64,000 nt of DNA, taken from the NCBI GenBank assembly GCA_033675265.1, contig JAUJYZ010001239.1:706524-770523 (forward strand), read 5' to 3'. The stretch is from Actinostola sp. cb2023. Its lineage: Eukaryota > Cnidaria > Anthozoa > Actiniaria > Actinostolidae. A program made the position numbers and the translations under genes. Within the stretch, counting starts at the first letter, position 1, and each line of letters opens with the position of its first letter. The notes beneath the pieces were generated by a model. It saw nothing but the letters and a program-made list of their open reading frames with translations, did no database searches and had not been told where the DNA came from. This document shows positions 33,366 to 44,535 of the stretch, piece after piece.

Positions 33366-35774
33366 TCAACGGTGCTTTCTTTTCCTTTGTCGGATTAGCT
33401 TTAGTTCCTCGCCCCAAAATTGTTCGTTGGTTTTGTTGTAGGCCCGTTTGGATCGCTCTCTGTCTTTCAATTGCCATTGCCTTTGCTCTAGGAGTAGTAC
33501 ATCTGCTGGTGCATTCCAATTTGTAGACTTCTTTAGAACAGTGCTTCTAGCCACATCATTGTTTTTCTCAACCCCTTGGCCTGAAAACATTTTTACAGAC
33601 CTATACTTCTTAAAGAACACTGGGATGTGATATACCATTGAATGCATGTAAGGTGTTATATTAGCCCTTTTGTATCCCTTCCTTTTTTTGCGAAGTCCAA
33701 TAAACAGGTTAATCCAGGTCCTTGCTTTGTCAAAATAGGAATTAATGTTTTCTTCAGATGGCTTTAAGTGGGTGATGATTTGGTATAGTTCCCAAAAATC
33801 TTTCCAAATCATGATTACAGTAGAACATGAATCAGATTGAATTGTTCCTTCAAGTTTATCTGGAAGCTCAGTGAGTAATTTTTTTTTGTCATTACCCAGT
33901 AAACTTGTGAAGTCATGCAGACCAGCCCCCTTTCCATCAGCATTGGTCTTTTCCTATATGTCAAATGTAACCCCACATGACCTGATAGTGGACTTCAGAT
34001 GTTGCACATGTACTTTCTTGGGCTCCCCTCGTTTCTTTCTAGGGTCTTCTGTTAAGTCCCATTCCTTACAGTCCTCAATTAAATTATTGATTAGCACATC
34101 CATAACCCTGAGTAGTAGATGGAGCTCATCGATCACAACATGATCTACATCAATATTTAAAAGAGGCTTCCTGGCACATGAGTAGTTATCTTTCTTTTTA
34201 AGGGACATTTCTTTCATTTCATCAAGTGTTCTTTTCATTGGGGGGGAGTTATAATAATCTAAATCGTAATCCATAATCCACCTGTGATCCTTGTGTATTT
34301 TACACCAGCAGCATGCATGATGGAAAGTTGCTCCTGTCATCCCCATCATCAGTAAAATAAATTTGTAATCCCCTCCTAAAAAAAAATCCACTTCAACCTC
34401 AGAATCCCCTACCATTATTTTTTTTGTGTCCACCATTGTATTGATTTCACAAAAAACATATCTGAAAGATTCTTTCAGGGTTTCGTAGCCCTCACTTCCC
34501 TTGACAACTGATATAGTGTGTACTGCTTTTGCTGATAGGACATCTTCCCCATCTTGAAGGATAGCAAATGACAGTAAAATAAAACTTGCATTTCTAGTCA
34601 TCCTTGCTCCATCACCAGAAATCTTAACTCGAATAGGGTTACTGTCATTGATGTCATCTTTGTGGACTTCCATAAATTCTGCAATTCTTTCTTCGAGGAG
34701 ATCCTTAAATGATAGCTGGGCCCCTTCAGCCTTTCCTGGGGTTGGGACAATATGGCACATTCTATTAAGTTGATCTCTTCTCTGTCTGATGAGGTAGGAC
34801 TTAGGGAGTTCATTACCAACTGGGTTCATTGTCAGCTCATGAAAAACTGTCCCCAACAGAAAATTTATCAACGAGAAAAAGAATTTGTTCCACTTTTTCC
34901 TGATCTGAAGGAGGAATGACATCAATGCGTGCAGCTGGTGTAGTACTGGTACTTGTAACCTTATCAATTGAATTACTGATTTGATGTTTTTCCCCAGTCT
35001 TCACTTCCTTTACAGTTAGACTTTCCAGCTCTAGTCCAAATGACTTGGCAAACCTTAATGCAATTTCGGCTCGTGAAAGAAATGCATTTAAGGTTCTAGA
35101 TTTCTTTTTCACTTCTGATATATCATTTCCTCTGTACTTTATGTTTTCAGATTGTTCAAGCAAGTCTATGTATCTTTGCAGTTCTTCATTATCACCAGAC
35201 TTTTCCTTTTCAATAACCTGCTTTGCTAGTGTTGTTTCTCTGAGTTCCTTATATAATTGATGGCCATACTTTTCCACTCAAGCATTTCATCTTGTAGAAA
35301 GCATGTTGTCTCCTTTAACTCCCCCACATCAATTGCTTGATCCTCAAATATATGGAATGTCTTTGTTTTAGAATCAAGTTTTATTCTATTTGCAGTTCCT
35401 TTACTTCGTATATATTCATAATGAACAGAGGTTGCCAGTTTTCTCAGTGATTCATTCACATGCTTGCACACATGCTCATCATCAACAATAGCAAAACAAT
35501 GCCCAGGTATTGCTTGGTTCAGTAGGTCACTGTAATTAATCGCTGGTACCTGGCTGGTGCTGGATGAGGCCTCGGTGAGTGTGCTGTCTCTAATTTCCTT
35601 TGAAGTATTGATCTGGATAGATATATATTGACGCCACGCTTTGAGCAATGGATATGGAATACTAAGAGCACAAAGGATATTTCGTGTCACTGCCTTGACT
35701 GCATATCTCATCGAGGGACTCTCCAGGCAAAGTTTTGATTCAAAATCAGATGCAAAAGCGGCAATATCAGACAT
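33366..35774 (-). pseudogene. DDE-transposase-like protein, RAG1/Transib-style motif order
   Basis: Starting at ATG 35774 (MSDIAAFASDFESKLCLESP), the frame shifts by one near 35270 (EWK/VEKYGHQLYKEL) and again near 34850 (FLVDKF / GTVFHELTMNPVG), then runs to 33366. TAG at 33954-33956 (VTFDI*EKTNADGKG) interrupts it in frame. Landmarks in order: RVKISGDGARMTRNASFILL (Asp), FFLGGDYKFILLMMG (second Asp), ACCWCKIHK (CxxC-type insert), HVVIDELHLLLRVMD, and MFSGQGVEKNNDVAR (candidate Glu), then a basic tail. An RNase H-fold DDE transposase with a zinc-binding insert fits this order, as in RAG1/Transib, hAT and CMC groups; that is inference. The TAG again replaces a probable Trp codon. The promoter and first 90 codons are triplicated upstream. 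Confidence 0.7.
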
Positions 35775-38018
35775 ATTGTTAATTTAATTAGCCCCAGCAG
35801 AATTGTACTAACGTTTTGAGAAGTGTATAACTGTACACAAATACACAATAAATGCCAAATGTATGATTTCAAGGTAGATCGATAATTATATTGCAATTGC
35901 AGGAGAAATTGGCTAGAATTGGAAGTGGGCTACCTGTGCTTTTAGTGGGCTGTGAGTTGTAGAATAGTTATTGTAGGCATTTATTGACTAGAATATAGCT
36001 CTAAATAAGTTATATATCTTGTAAAACATCCATTTCTCTTAGCTCTATCGTGATATGCCCACGATGTGACTAATATAAACGTTGATATATCCATTTTGCG
36101 ACCAAAATTCACTCGTGAACCCAGTTTTATGTCAACTGTCATAAATTATTCAAATTAATTATGACGTATTTTCTAGACCCAGGCCCTTGAGTGATTGCAT
36201 AGGCCAAGATGGCGGACCTTCGAGTGAGAACACGAAGAAACCAACTTAAAATGTCCAGTTTTGCCAAACAAAACTTGTCGAACATGACTTTGCTAGTTCA
36301 GCTGTTTTTCTTGGTATTTAATCCAAAATTGCACCCTGGTAGGAAGAGTTATTGTCAAATGAACTAAAGGAAATCGTCGAACACTCCTCGGTGAGTGTGC
36401 TGTCTCTAATTTCCTTTGAAGTATTGATCTGGATAGATATATATTGACGCCACGCTTTGAGCAATGGATGTGGAATACTAAGAGCACAAAGGATATTTCG
36501 TGTCACTGCCTTGACTGCATATCTCATCGAGGGACTCTCCAGGCAAAGTTTTGATTCAAAATCAGATGCAAAAGCGGCAATATCAGACATATTGTTAATT
36601 TAATTAGCCCCAGCAGAATTGTACTAACGTTTTGAGAAGTGTATAACTGTACACAAATACACAATAAATGCCAAATGTATGATTTCAAGGTAGATCGATA
36701 ATTATATTGCAATTGCAGGAGAAATTGGCTAGAATTGGAAGTGGGCTACCTGTGCTTTTAGTGGGCTGTGAGTTGTAGAATAGTTATTGTAGGCATTTAT
36801 TGACTAGAATATAGCTCTAAATAAGTTATATATCTTGTAAAACATCCATTTCTCTTAGCTCTATCGTGATATGCCCACGATGTGACTAATATAAACGTTG
36901 ATATATCCATTTTGCGACCAAAATTCACTCGTGAACCCAGTTTTATGTCAACTGTCATAAATTATTCAAATTAATTATGACGTATTTTCTAGATCCAGGC
37001 CCTTGAGTGATTGCATAGGCCAAGATGGCGGACCTTCGAGTGAGAACACGAAGAAACCAACTTAAAATGTCCAGTTTTGCCAAACAAAACTTGTCGAACA
37101 TGACTTTGCTAGTTCAGCTGTTTTTCTTGGTATTTAATCCAAAATTGCACCCTGGTAGGAAGAGTTATTGTCAAATGAACTAAAGGAAATCGTCGAACAC
37201 TCCTCGGTGAGTGTGCTGTCTCTAATTTCCTTTGAAGTATTGATCTGGATAGATATATATTGACGCCACGCTTTGAGCAATGGATATGGAATACTAAGAG
37301 CACAAAGGATATTTCGTGTCACTGCCTTGACTGCATATCTCATCGAGGGACTCTCCAGGCAAAGTTTTGATTCAAAATCAGATGCAAAAGCGGCAATATC
37401 AGACATATTGTTAATTTAATTAGCCCCAGCAGAATTGTACTAACGTTTTGAGAAGTGTATAACTGTACACAAATACACAATAAATGCCAAATGTATGATT
37501 TCAAGGTAGATCGATAATTATATTGCAATTGCAGGAGAAATTGGCTAGAATTGGAAGTGGGCTACCTGTGCTTTTAGTGGGCTGTGAGTTGTAGAATAGT
37601 TATTGTAGGCATTTATTGACTAGAATATAGCTCTAAATAAGTTATATATCTTGTAAAACATCCATTTCTCTTAGCTCTATCGTGATATGCCCACGATGTG
37701 ACTAATATAAACGTTGATATATCCATTTTGCGACCAAAATTCACTCGTGAACCCAGTTTTATGTCAACTGTCATAAATTATTCAAATTAATTATGACGTA
37801 TTTTCTAGATCCAGGACCTTGAGTGATTGCATAGGCCAAGATGGCGGACCTTCGAGTGAGAACACGAAGAAACCAACTTAAAATGTCCAGTTTTGCCAAA
37901 CAAAACTTGTCGAACATGACTTTGCTAGTTCAGCTGTTTTTCTTGGTATTTAATCCAAAAGTGCACCCTGGTAGGAAGAGTTATTGTCAAATGAACTAAA
38001 GGAAATCGTCGAACACTC
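35571..38018. repeat. Tandem triplication, 816-bp unit, >99% identical by eye
   Basis: Units 35571-36386, 36387-37202 and 37203-38018 repeat exactly every 816 bp. I counted about five substitutions among them (for example GGATATGG/GGATGTGG, AGACCCAGG/AGATCCAGG, CCAAAATTG/CCAAAAGTG). Each unit holds the first ~70 codons of the transposase-like ORF (minus), its upstream region, and a plus-strand ATG in a YY1-like AAGATGGCGG context. In units 2 and 3 the minus ORF runs into the junction and ends after 90 codons. Confidence 0.95.
36209..36367 (+). CDS. Small divergent ORF, 52 aa, copy 1 of 3
   Basis: ATG in AAGATGGCGGAC context opens a 52-codon frame (MADLRVRTRRNQLKMSSFAK ... LVQLFFLVFNPK) ending TGA-free to TAA at 36365-36367. 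Identical copies lie at 37025-37183 and, with one Leu-to-Val change, 37841-37999. It is divergent to the transposase-like ORF and ~435 bp from its ATG, suggesting a shared bidirectional promoter. The strong start context may instead mark a 5' exon. Function unknown. Confidence 0.3.
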   Translation: MADLRVRTRRNQLKMSSFAKQNLSNMTLLVQLFFLVFNPKLHPGRKSYCQMN

Positions 38019-38383
38019 TTCGATAAACAACTTACGATGTTCGCACTTTGACCAACTACAACTGGCATGGCGCTACAAGCTGAATACTTTGGGCTGTTTG
38101 GCTAAATACGGAATATTTGTACAGGATTGAATACAGCTTAAGCTCAGAACTTCAACACAGTTTTGCACCTAGTTTATGCCGTTAATCTACAAGAAAAGGA
38201 CACTTAACAATGTAATGAGTCAACACGAAGCTTGTAAGATGTTCGCAAACGGTACGTGTCTCAAGTAAAGTACTTTTATTTGTATTTTTTGTGATTCTCC
38301 AGTCATTCTGTCCTAAGAACGCCATTTTGTATGAGCGTACTGCGCGTACTCAATAGAATTTGGCAGCCATACTGTCCTCGATT

Positions 38384-38490
38384 CTTGGCCATGTGAGTCT
38401 TCCTCCACTGTTTGCGAGTATGTCTCCAAACTTGTCCCATGTACAGTGGGGGAGGACCATTGGCTCTGATACTTTCTCCTCGTCTTTGTC
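38384..38490 (-). pseudogene. HECT-gene first-exon fragment, antisense to gene A
   Basis: The minus strand of 38427-38490 matches the HECT upstream exon (23163-23255), including CTGTACATGGGACAAGTTTG. Here it reads DKDEEKVSEPMVLPHCTWDK without the C-run expansion. At 38384-38404 it shares ATGGCCAAGAATCGAGGACA with the start of the chromodomain gene (26162). It is a mosaic scrap of mobile or duplicated sequence. Confidence 0.55.
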
Positions 38491-38578
38491 CGCATTAGCA
38501 TGTTATCTAATATATGTTTTTACCAAGGGATATTTGAAGTCTAAATCCCGATCTAAATCAAGCGAAAAAGTTTCTACC

Positions 38579-41500
38579 ATGAAACAGTCAAGGATCATCC
38601 TCCTAAGTTTAGCTGTTATATCGTCACTGATTCCTCATCTGACAGCCGCCAACAAGTGTCAAATATCAGTGAGCGGAATCGCACTTCGGGGATTTGTCTT
38701 GACATCCTTTCAAGCTGACAACATTCATTGTTGCTACGAGAAGTGCAAGGATAAGATTGGCTGTCAGAGTATCAACTTCTATCGCGAAAGCTTAAAATGT
38801 GAACTGAACAACAGGACAATGGCAGCCAAACCAACCAAGAAAGTCATGAACTCAAATGCTGTGTATTTTGAACATCCACGACCTGGTGAGCTATGTTCTA
38901 GTTCAAACAGTAGTGCTGATGTCAATATAATAGAATATAGCTAATTGCATAATCGTTGTCGGGTCGAAAATCATGAAAGGTATGACCACAAGGAATTCTG
39001 GGAAATTAAAACTCTCAAATAACACCGTCAAATCATTGACCCTTTTATCCAGACTTGTAGGATCTTAGTTAATAAATAGCTCATATACCTTCAAAACTGC
39101 GAGAACATTGAATATATCTGTATGTAATGTGGGTCATGAACTGAAATGATTTTCCATCTATCCTTGCGGTCTCAGCTTCTATGATTTATGATTTTCAACC
39201 CGACAACGATTATGCAATTAGCTATATAGTCCGAATGATTGACAACTCATTTTTAAAATATTTTCTTGTACAAACTTTGCACCGTGTAAAATAAACGACT
39301 CTTAGCCGTATTTAATGACATTTCGGAAGTTAGGCCTTCGTCTGAGTAGTATTGTCTTGTACGAGTTAACCAACTACATAATAGGTTTGCCGAACTGACA
39401 CGAGTGGGACTTCGAAATTTTTGAGGATTTTGCTTTTTTGTTTTATTTAAGCAATGTGTCATTACCATCTCCAAGAATATTATAATATATATGTACGACG
39501 AGGGTACGACTTAGCCTCCTTTGCAGACGTTTTAGTTGGTTCGCTTTTCTCCCATCACAACGTCTAGCCTGCTAACTTGTGCGGGATTTTGTGTTCTGTG
39601 ACGTAATGTGAAAGTGCGAAAACAACCAATCAGAAACAATTTCAATCCCGATTTCAAACCGGATTCAAAGACCTTTTTTTTATGTGAATGACTTTAAACT
39701 TGGCCGTTGGTAAACATTCGTTAGGTCATATCCCAAAGTTTCAGGAGCTGGCGATGAGGGGAATGGGTGATATTCGAGCGAAAACCACGTGAGAGGTGCC
39801 GAGTTGCAGTTGTTTTCTTGATTCTCGCCAGTCTCGGGAACGAGTTACTATTTGGTCCCAAACCTCGCTAAAAGCCGTTCTAATCGCTAAAGTAGATATT
39901 GATCTTTATTTAGACAAGCAATTTAGAACTTCAAGAGATCAAAAGAAGTGAATTCACGGCCATATAACCGACGGCTTTATTTTCCAATGGCCGATTAAGT
40001 ATTATTTACAATATGAGTGGCAATGTTGTATCTTATTTACAATCTCGAGCCGAAGGCGAGAGATTGTAAATAAGATACAACATTGTCACGAATATTGTAA
40101 ATTACTTATGATATTGTTTAATCATTGTTTGAACCAGGTAGGCGTTTCAACCAGAATTGTAGTCAATATCTGATTGAGATGAAAAGAATATAATAATTAA
40201 ATAACTGTTCTTTTAGCATTCAATTCTCATTCCGATTGCTTAACCGCACTAGCTAAACAATGAAGGCAGTTTCGCATTATAGCTTAGTTAAGATGTCGAT
40301 TGTTTAATAAATGTTTTATTCCTTTTCATACTTGATAGTTTTTGAATAGAGTTGATTGCTCATTAAGACATACAAAGAACAAATACGGCAAATATGTAAT
40401 ATGAATGCTTTTTCATTTAGAATATCATTTACACTTTTGTTTGGTTTTCAAAGGGCGCTTTAATTGTGAATGCGAACGGAGTTTTGATTCTTTTCAATCA
40501 AATCAAGAACAGTTCTCACAGAAGGTCATAGAGCTAAGACGGGCATTTGAGACGATGGCTGACAATTTTCGTAAACTGCCAAAAGTGCATCACAAGAGAG
40601 TCAGTTGTTGAGGGAATGTGCCCATAGCACCGAAGTGGAGTGTAAAGACGGATTTCTGAAGTCTGGCAGATATCTCGTAAAAACAAGGTAGCAAGGAAAG
40701 AGTCTATTGACTTTCTTTTGACACATAAATTCCGTATGAAGTTCTAGTTCGACTAACATTACTTTACCACCTTCTAATTCGAGGTTCTTGAAAAGAATAA
40801 CGTAGCAAGTAACGCAATATTTAGTGAGAACTGTGCGAAGTCCTTATTTTGAAGTAATCTCGTGTCTTTATTCAAAGTTTGTTATAATTTATTTGAGATT
40901 GTGAAAGTATTGCCGCACAAAGCTAGAAATCCAATGATTGTATCATTAGTAAGTAAGCTAAAACTGTGAAGGTGCTAAGCTCCAATGAAGGGAGTTACAT
41001 TAAAGAAACTGCGGAACAAAATCTAACGTGTACTGATTTTTTCTTAATTAGCTTTTAGGATAATGTATTGTTCCTCTCATACAATGCATTGATCGATACA
41101 GAATACTTATAGAGCTTATTAGTATTCTGTATCTGATACAGAATACTAATAAGGTCTATTAGTATTCTGTATCAGATACAGAATACTAATAAGCTTTATT
41201 ACTATTCTGTATCATACTTATGAACAATTGCAGTAATTAATCAACCCCACCTATTTCCTGCCAACTATTCAAACCTACCCCGTGCTTTTAGTTTCTTGGA
41301 AATTGTATGGGAGTTACAAGGTAGCCACGTGACCAGAATGCTGAGCACATATTGGACAGCTGCCTAATGAATTATTAATGAATATTATAAATAATAATAA
41401 TAATAATATATTAATATGGATGAGTTTCGACTTAGAAACTATATTTATAAGAAAGACAAACGCAAGGAAATTACGACGTTTCGACATCGTTCGATGTCAT

Positions 41501-44282
41501 ATAAAGCAAAAATCGCCCACATTGAATGTTCAGTCGGACTCAGTGTTCGGGCCAAACTATTTACTTAATTTATCATTATTTATTTACTTTACTCACTCAA
41601 CTGTAGCTATTCAATCAACCATGAACTGCCTTTATATTTTATTTGCTATTCAAATTAAACTCACTTGATAATGACATCGGACGATGTCGAAACGTCGTAA
41701 TTTCCTTGCGTTTGTCTTTCTTATAAATATATTAATAATAATAATAATAATAATATAATACTGGTTTATAGACACAGGAAACCCAATACACAAACAGACT
41801 GGTGGTGAAAACAGACTATGTCGCTCTCCTTGTCAACTAAGCTTATGCTAGCAGACTTTATACCCTAGGAATTCAAGATGAAACTCAATAATAATAATAA
41901 TAATAATATTAATAATAATAATAATGGTCTTAAATAACAATAACAATTAATTAGGTGATCAGGCAGCTTCGGTGAGGTCGCTGGACATCGTCATCGGTAA
42001 TGAAGCCTGTAGGAAGATTCACACACGTATCTCTTCTTTGTAATACTATTGATCTTATTGCTTCTTCTTGATGACTGTTGATGTCAGAAATATTGAAGTT
42101 TTTGTGTAAGAACGCTCGAAAGAACTTAGTTTATAATTTATAATTGCCTCCCAGAAAATAAGAGGCTCTCTGATTGGCTGAACACAAAATCCCGCACGAG
42201 TTAGCAGACGTTGTGATGGGAGAAAAGCGAACTAACTAAAACGTCTGCAAAGGAGGCTAGGTACGACTACTGGCCAAATGAATTTGAATAAACTAATTTG
42301 AATTTGAATAGTCGTTCCACTCAGGGTTCCCGTACACGACGATACTACCTTCGTCTGAGTATGAAAGAGCTTTTTTCTCTCTTCTTGCTGTTTTACTCCG
42401 ACGAAGGACAAACGTCCAAAACGTCAATAAATTTAAGTGCTTTTTTACACGGTGTCAAAGTTTCATTCTACACAGATTGAAATAATCTGCTTTATTCTAA
42501 TCAGCTGTCATTGGTTCCCATGAAGAAATCCCAGCTGAATCCTGCATGGAAATCAAAAATGCCACCAACTCTTTGGTCAGCGGTTTGTACTGGGTCAAGC
42601 ATGCGCAACAAGGAAAATCAGAGAGGACATACTGCAACATGACGACTGGAGGTGAGCGAGAAAACCTGTTTTTTTAACCAGTTTATGGTGTGACGCTCAA
42701 CTAACTCGTATTTTGATGATTGTAAGTTGCTGATGCTTGTGGCAGCTCGCCCTGTAAAAACCAAGGCAAGTGTGAAAATACAAAGGAAAACAGTTACAAC
42801 TGCACGTGTGTTGCTCCATTCACTGGAAAGAACTGCGGAACTAAAGGTAAAGTATATTAGAGTCGTTTTCGTATGAGTGGGAAACCTACGGCACGGAGTT
42901 ACGGTCACTGTACGGAATTGAAGACATCTATTCAACCAATCACAGCGCTCAAAATCATTGCTCAACCAATCAGAATGCTTGGACACGGCATGGTCACCGC
43001 ACGGTACCGCCACTACGAACCGTACCCTAACTGCTTCCCACTCATACGAAAACGACTCTAACTGTGCTCACTATGTCTGTACCTTCAATGCTCTACATGC
43101 TGGACCAAATTAACATGTCATACACTGAAGCGGTTTTAAATCTGCATATCTGATTAGCCATGCCTCGAGCTTACAGTGAAGACCTACGCTGGCGAGTGGT
43201 TTGGGTGATTTAATGGTCTTTCAACGATCGACTGAACATTGTCACAGCACGGAACGTCCTTGACGAAAATGAGCCATTGACACCGACTCTTATTTTCCTT
43301 GCGTAAAACACGAAAGTATTTATGATAATGAGAAAATAAATTTCCAGAGCGAATAATGTATTGCTTCAGTGATTTCTACCCATACTCCCGTTCGGTCTAG
43401 TCGCGTAGTCGTGAGGCCGGTCAGCGACAACGTTTTCTGAAATGACTGTATGCAGTTCAAATTAACGTAAGAATTTACACATTGAAATAGATGCATCTTT
43501 CTTTTTTCACGTTTCTTGCCTACAGACCCGTGTGCAAATGGTGGTACATGTGTTCAAGGAGAAAGTGACATTAGCTGCACATGCGTCGCTGCATTTACTG
43601 GTAAAAAGTGTGAAAAGGCCGCGCCAGGTATGTGTACACCGATAATGGCTGTGGTTCCACAGGAAAAGCGTTGCTTTATATTATTAAGCCTGGTTCACAC
43701 TAGCGTCGTAAGCGGAATCATAATCGCAAGAAGCTTACGATCTAATGCGAATCAAAACAACGCAATCGTAAGAAAAAGAAAACCTTCTGATCCTAGTTTC
43801 CGATTCCCTCGCCCTTGTCTGCTTCCGATTCCGACTCTTATTATTAGTTCACAATGGTCATAAGCTCCTCTTGCGATTCCGCTTCTGATTCCGACACTAA
43901 TGTGAACCAGGCCTTACCAAATCCTCCTATACCCTCAGGCGAGATTGGTCCCCAAGCTATCTACATCTACATTTTACATTTTTCTTTCTTTTTAGCTATT
44001 CTTCCTACTAGCCGTGAACTTCCGACGTTTATTTATGTTGTTTTTTTTTCAGCCAACTGGCAAGATTATTCCCCGTACTGGTGTCATAGCTACCGCGTAC
44101 AACTTGTAACGAGGAAAACCAAAGAACAATGTAAAGCTTTATGCACAGGCGACTGTGTGGCCATGGAATGGTGGGAGAATGATGTCAATCAGTGCTACAA
44201 GTGTACCGATCCTAACCAGCGAAAACCTTACACTGATACCAAAGATGCTGCGTATCCACCACATATGTTGATCAAATATTGA
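38579..44282 (+). CDS. Secreted PAN/fibrinogen-like/EGF protein, gene A; five exons
   Basis: Exons 38579-38885, 42505-42651, 42727-42846, 43526-43627 and 44053-44282, all joined in phase 1 at GT-AG introns, total 906 nt, 301 aa. Residues 1-24 are a signal peptide (MKQSRIILLSLAVISSLIPH). Residues 26-102 are a PAN/apple module (CCYEKCKDKIGCQSINFYRE). Residues 103-151 resemble the start of a fibrinogen-type domain (GSHEEIPAESCMEI ... GLYWVKHAQQ ... TYCNMTTGG). Residues 152-191 are a six-Cys EGF. Residues 192-225 are a second EGF that begins DPCANGGTC and lacks LCSSS (15 bp) present in paralogue B, so its first Cys is gone. Residues 226-301 are a second PAN-like Cys-rich module. It is probably an extracellular adhesion/recognition protein. 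The ORF is intact; an in-frame upstream extension from 38360 is probably not used. Confidence 0.85.
40007..40106. repeat. Near-perfect 46-bp-arm hairpin
   Basis: ATTTACAATATGAGTGGCAA then TGTTGTATCTTATTTACAAT then CTCGAGCC folds onto its complement after a loop of about six bases. Nested inside the hAT-like element; the outer part matches 33102-33185. Confidence 0.9.
41436..41733. mobile_element. MITE with ~63-bp inverted repeats, nested
   Basis: TATTTATAAGAAAGACAAAC then GCAAGGAAATTACGACGTTT then CGACATCG is inverted at 41672-41733. GACATCGGACGATGTCGAAA then CGTC at the right arm resembles helix II plus the GAAAC-GTC part of a hammerhead motif. Flanked by TAA microsatellite on both sides. 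Confidence 0.8.
42396..42425 (+). ncRNA. Degenerate hammerhead-ribozyme-like motif
   Basis: CTCCGACGAAGGACAAACGT then CCAAAACGTC has the layout CYGACGA + short hairpin (GGAC/GTCC) + (G/A)AAAC + GTC of minimal hammerheads found in Penelope-like elements and retrozymes. Core positions are altered (CCGACGA for CTGACGA, AAAAC for GAAAC), so activity is doubtful. Similar sites: 50060-50089 (+), 54850-54879 (+), 47830-47861 (-), 39317-39345 (-). Confidence 0.3.
42860..43058. mobile_element. MITE, 199 bp, in intron 3 of gene A
   Basis: GAGTCGTTTTCGTATGAGTG then GGAA pairs with its complement at the right end. TA flanks it at 42858-42859 and 43059-43060. The orthologous copy in gene B (about 50526-51716) is split by a nested insertion. 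Confidence 0.85.
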
Positions 44283-44371
44283 AGGCTTGTGGAGTTCAGT
44301 GCCCTGCCCTTTACAATTCTTGGGTTGCAACCGCATGACTCAAAATCCCTTGAGATATAAATAACAATGAA

Positions 44372-44451
44372 ACAGCCGCCATGTTGGATGATCTAACGAG
44401 AGAAGCTAATGAGGAATGCTTTGTTATTGTCATCCAACATGGCGGCTATGA
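44372..44451. repeat. Inverted repeat with paired YY1-like CCGCCATNTT sites
   Basis: CAGCCGCCATGTTGGATGA and TCATCCAACATGGCGGCT are complementary and each contains AACATGGCGGC, a YY1-type motif. Duplicated unchanged downstream of gene B at about 52907-52986. Confidence 0.7.
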
Positions 44452-44491
44452 CGTAACGTGCATCCCAAGAATAAATATAATTACATAGATG

Positions 44492-44535
44492 GCACGGCAC
44501 GGCACGGCACGGCACGGCACGGCACGGCACGGCAC
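44492..44535. repeat. (GGCAC)n microsatellite
   Basis: About nine GGCAC pentamers; the gene B counterpart at about 53031-53064 has about seven. Confidence 0.95.

Larger units (their letters stand above)
39512..42260. mobile_element. hAT-like element, ~2.75 kb, in intron 1 of gene A
   Basis: TAGCCTCCTTTGCAGACGTT then TTAGTTGGTTCGC ... (about 75-90 bp) is inverted at the right end. GTACGACT flanks both sides (39504-39511, 42261-42268), an 8-bp duplication typical of hAT. Gene B intron 1 near 48475 has a single GTACGACT in the same context (GTGTACGACTACTAGCCGAA) and no insertion, i.e. an empty site. The interior has no transposase. It holds a hairpin (40007-40106), AGTATTCTGTATC inverted repeats (41090-41215) and a second MITE (41436-41733). 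Confidence 0.85.

Noticed and set aside
36293..37528. Repeated minus-strand ORFs of 62-90 codons as separate genes
   Set aside because: They are truncated copies of one first exon created by the 816-bp triplication.
38360..38578. N-terminal extension of gene A (MAAILSSILGHV...)
   Set aside because: It is antisense to a HECT-exon scrap, absent from gene B, and would bury the signal peptide; ATG 38579 is shared with gene B.
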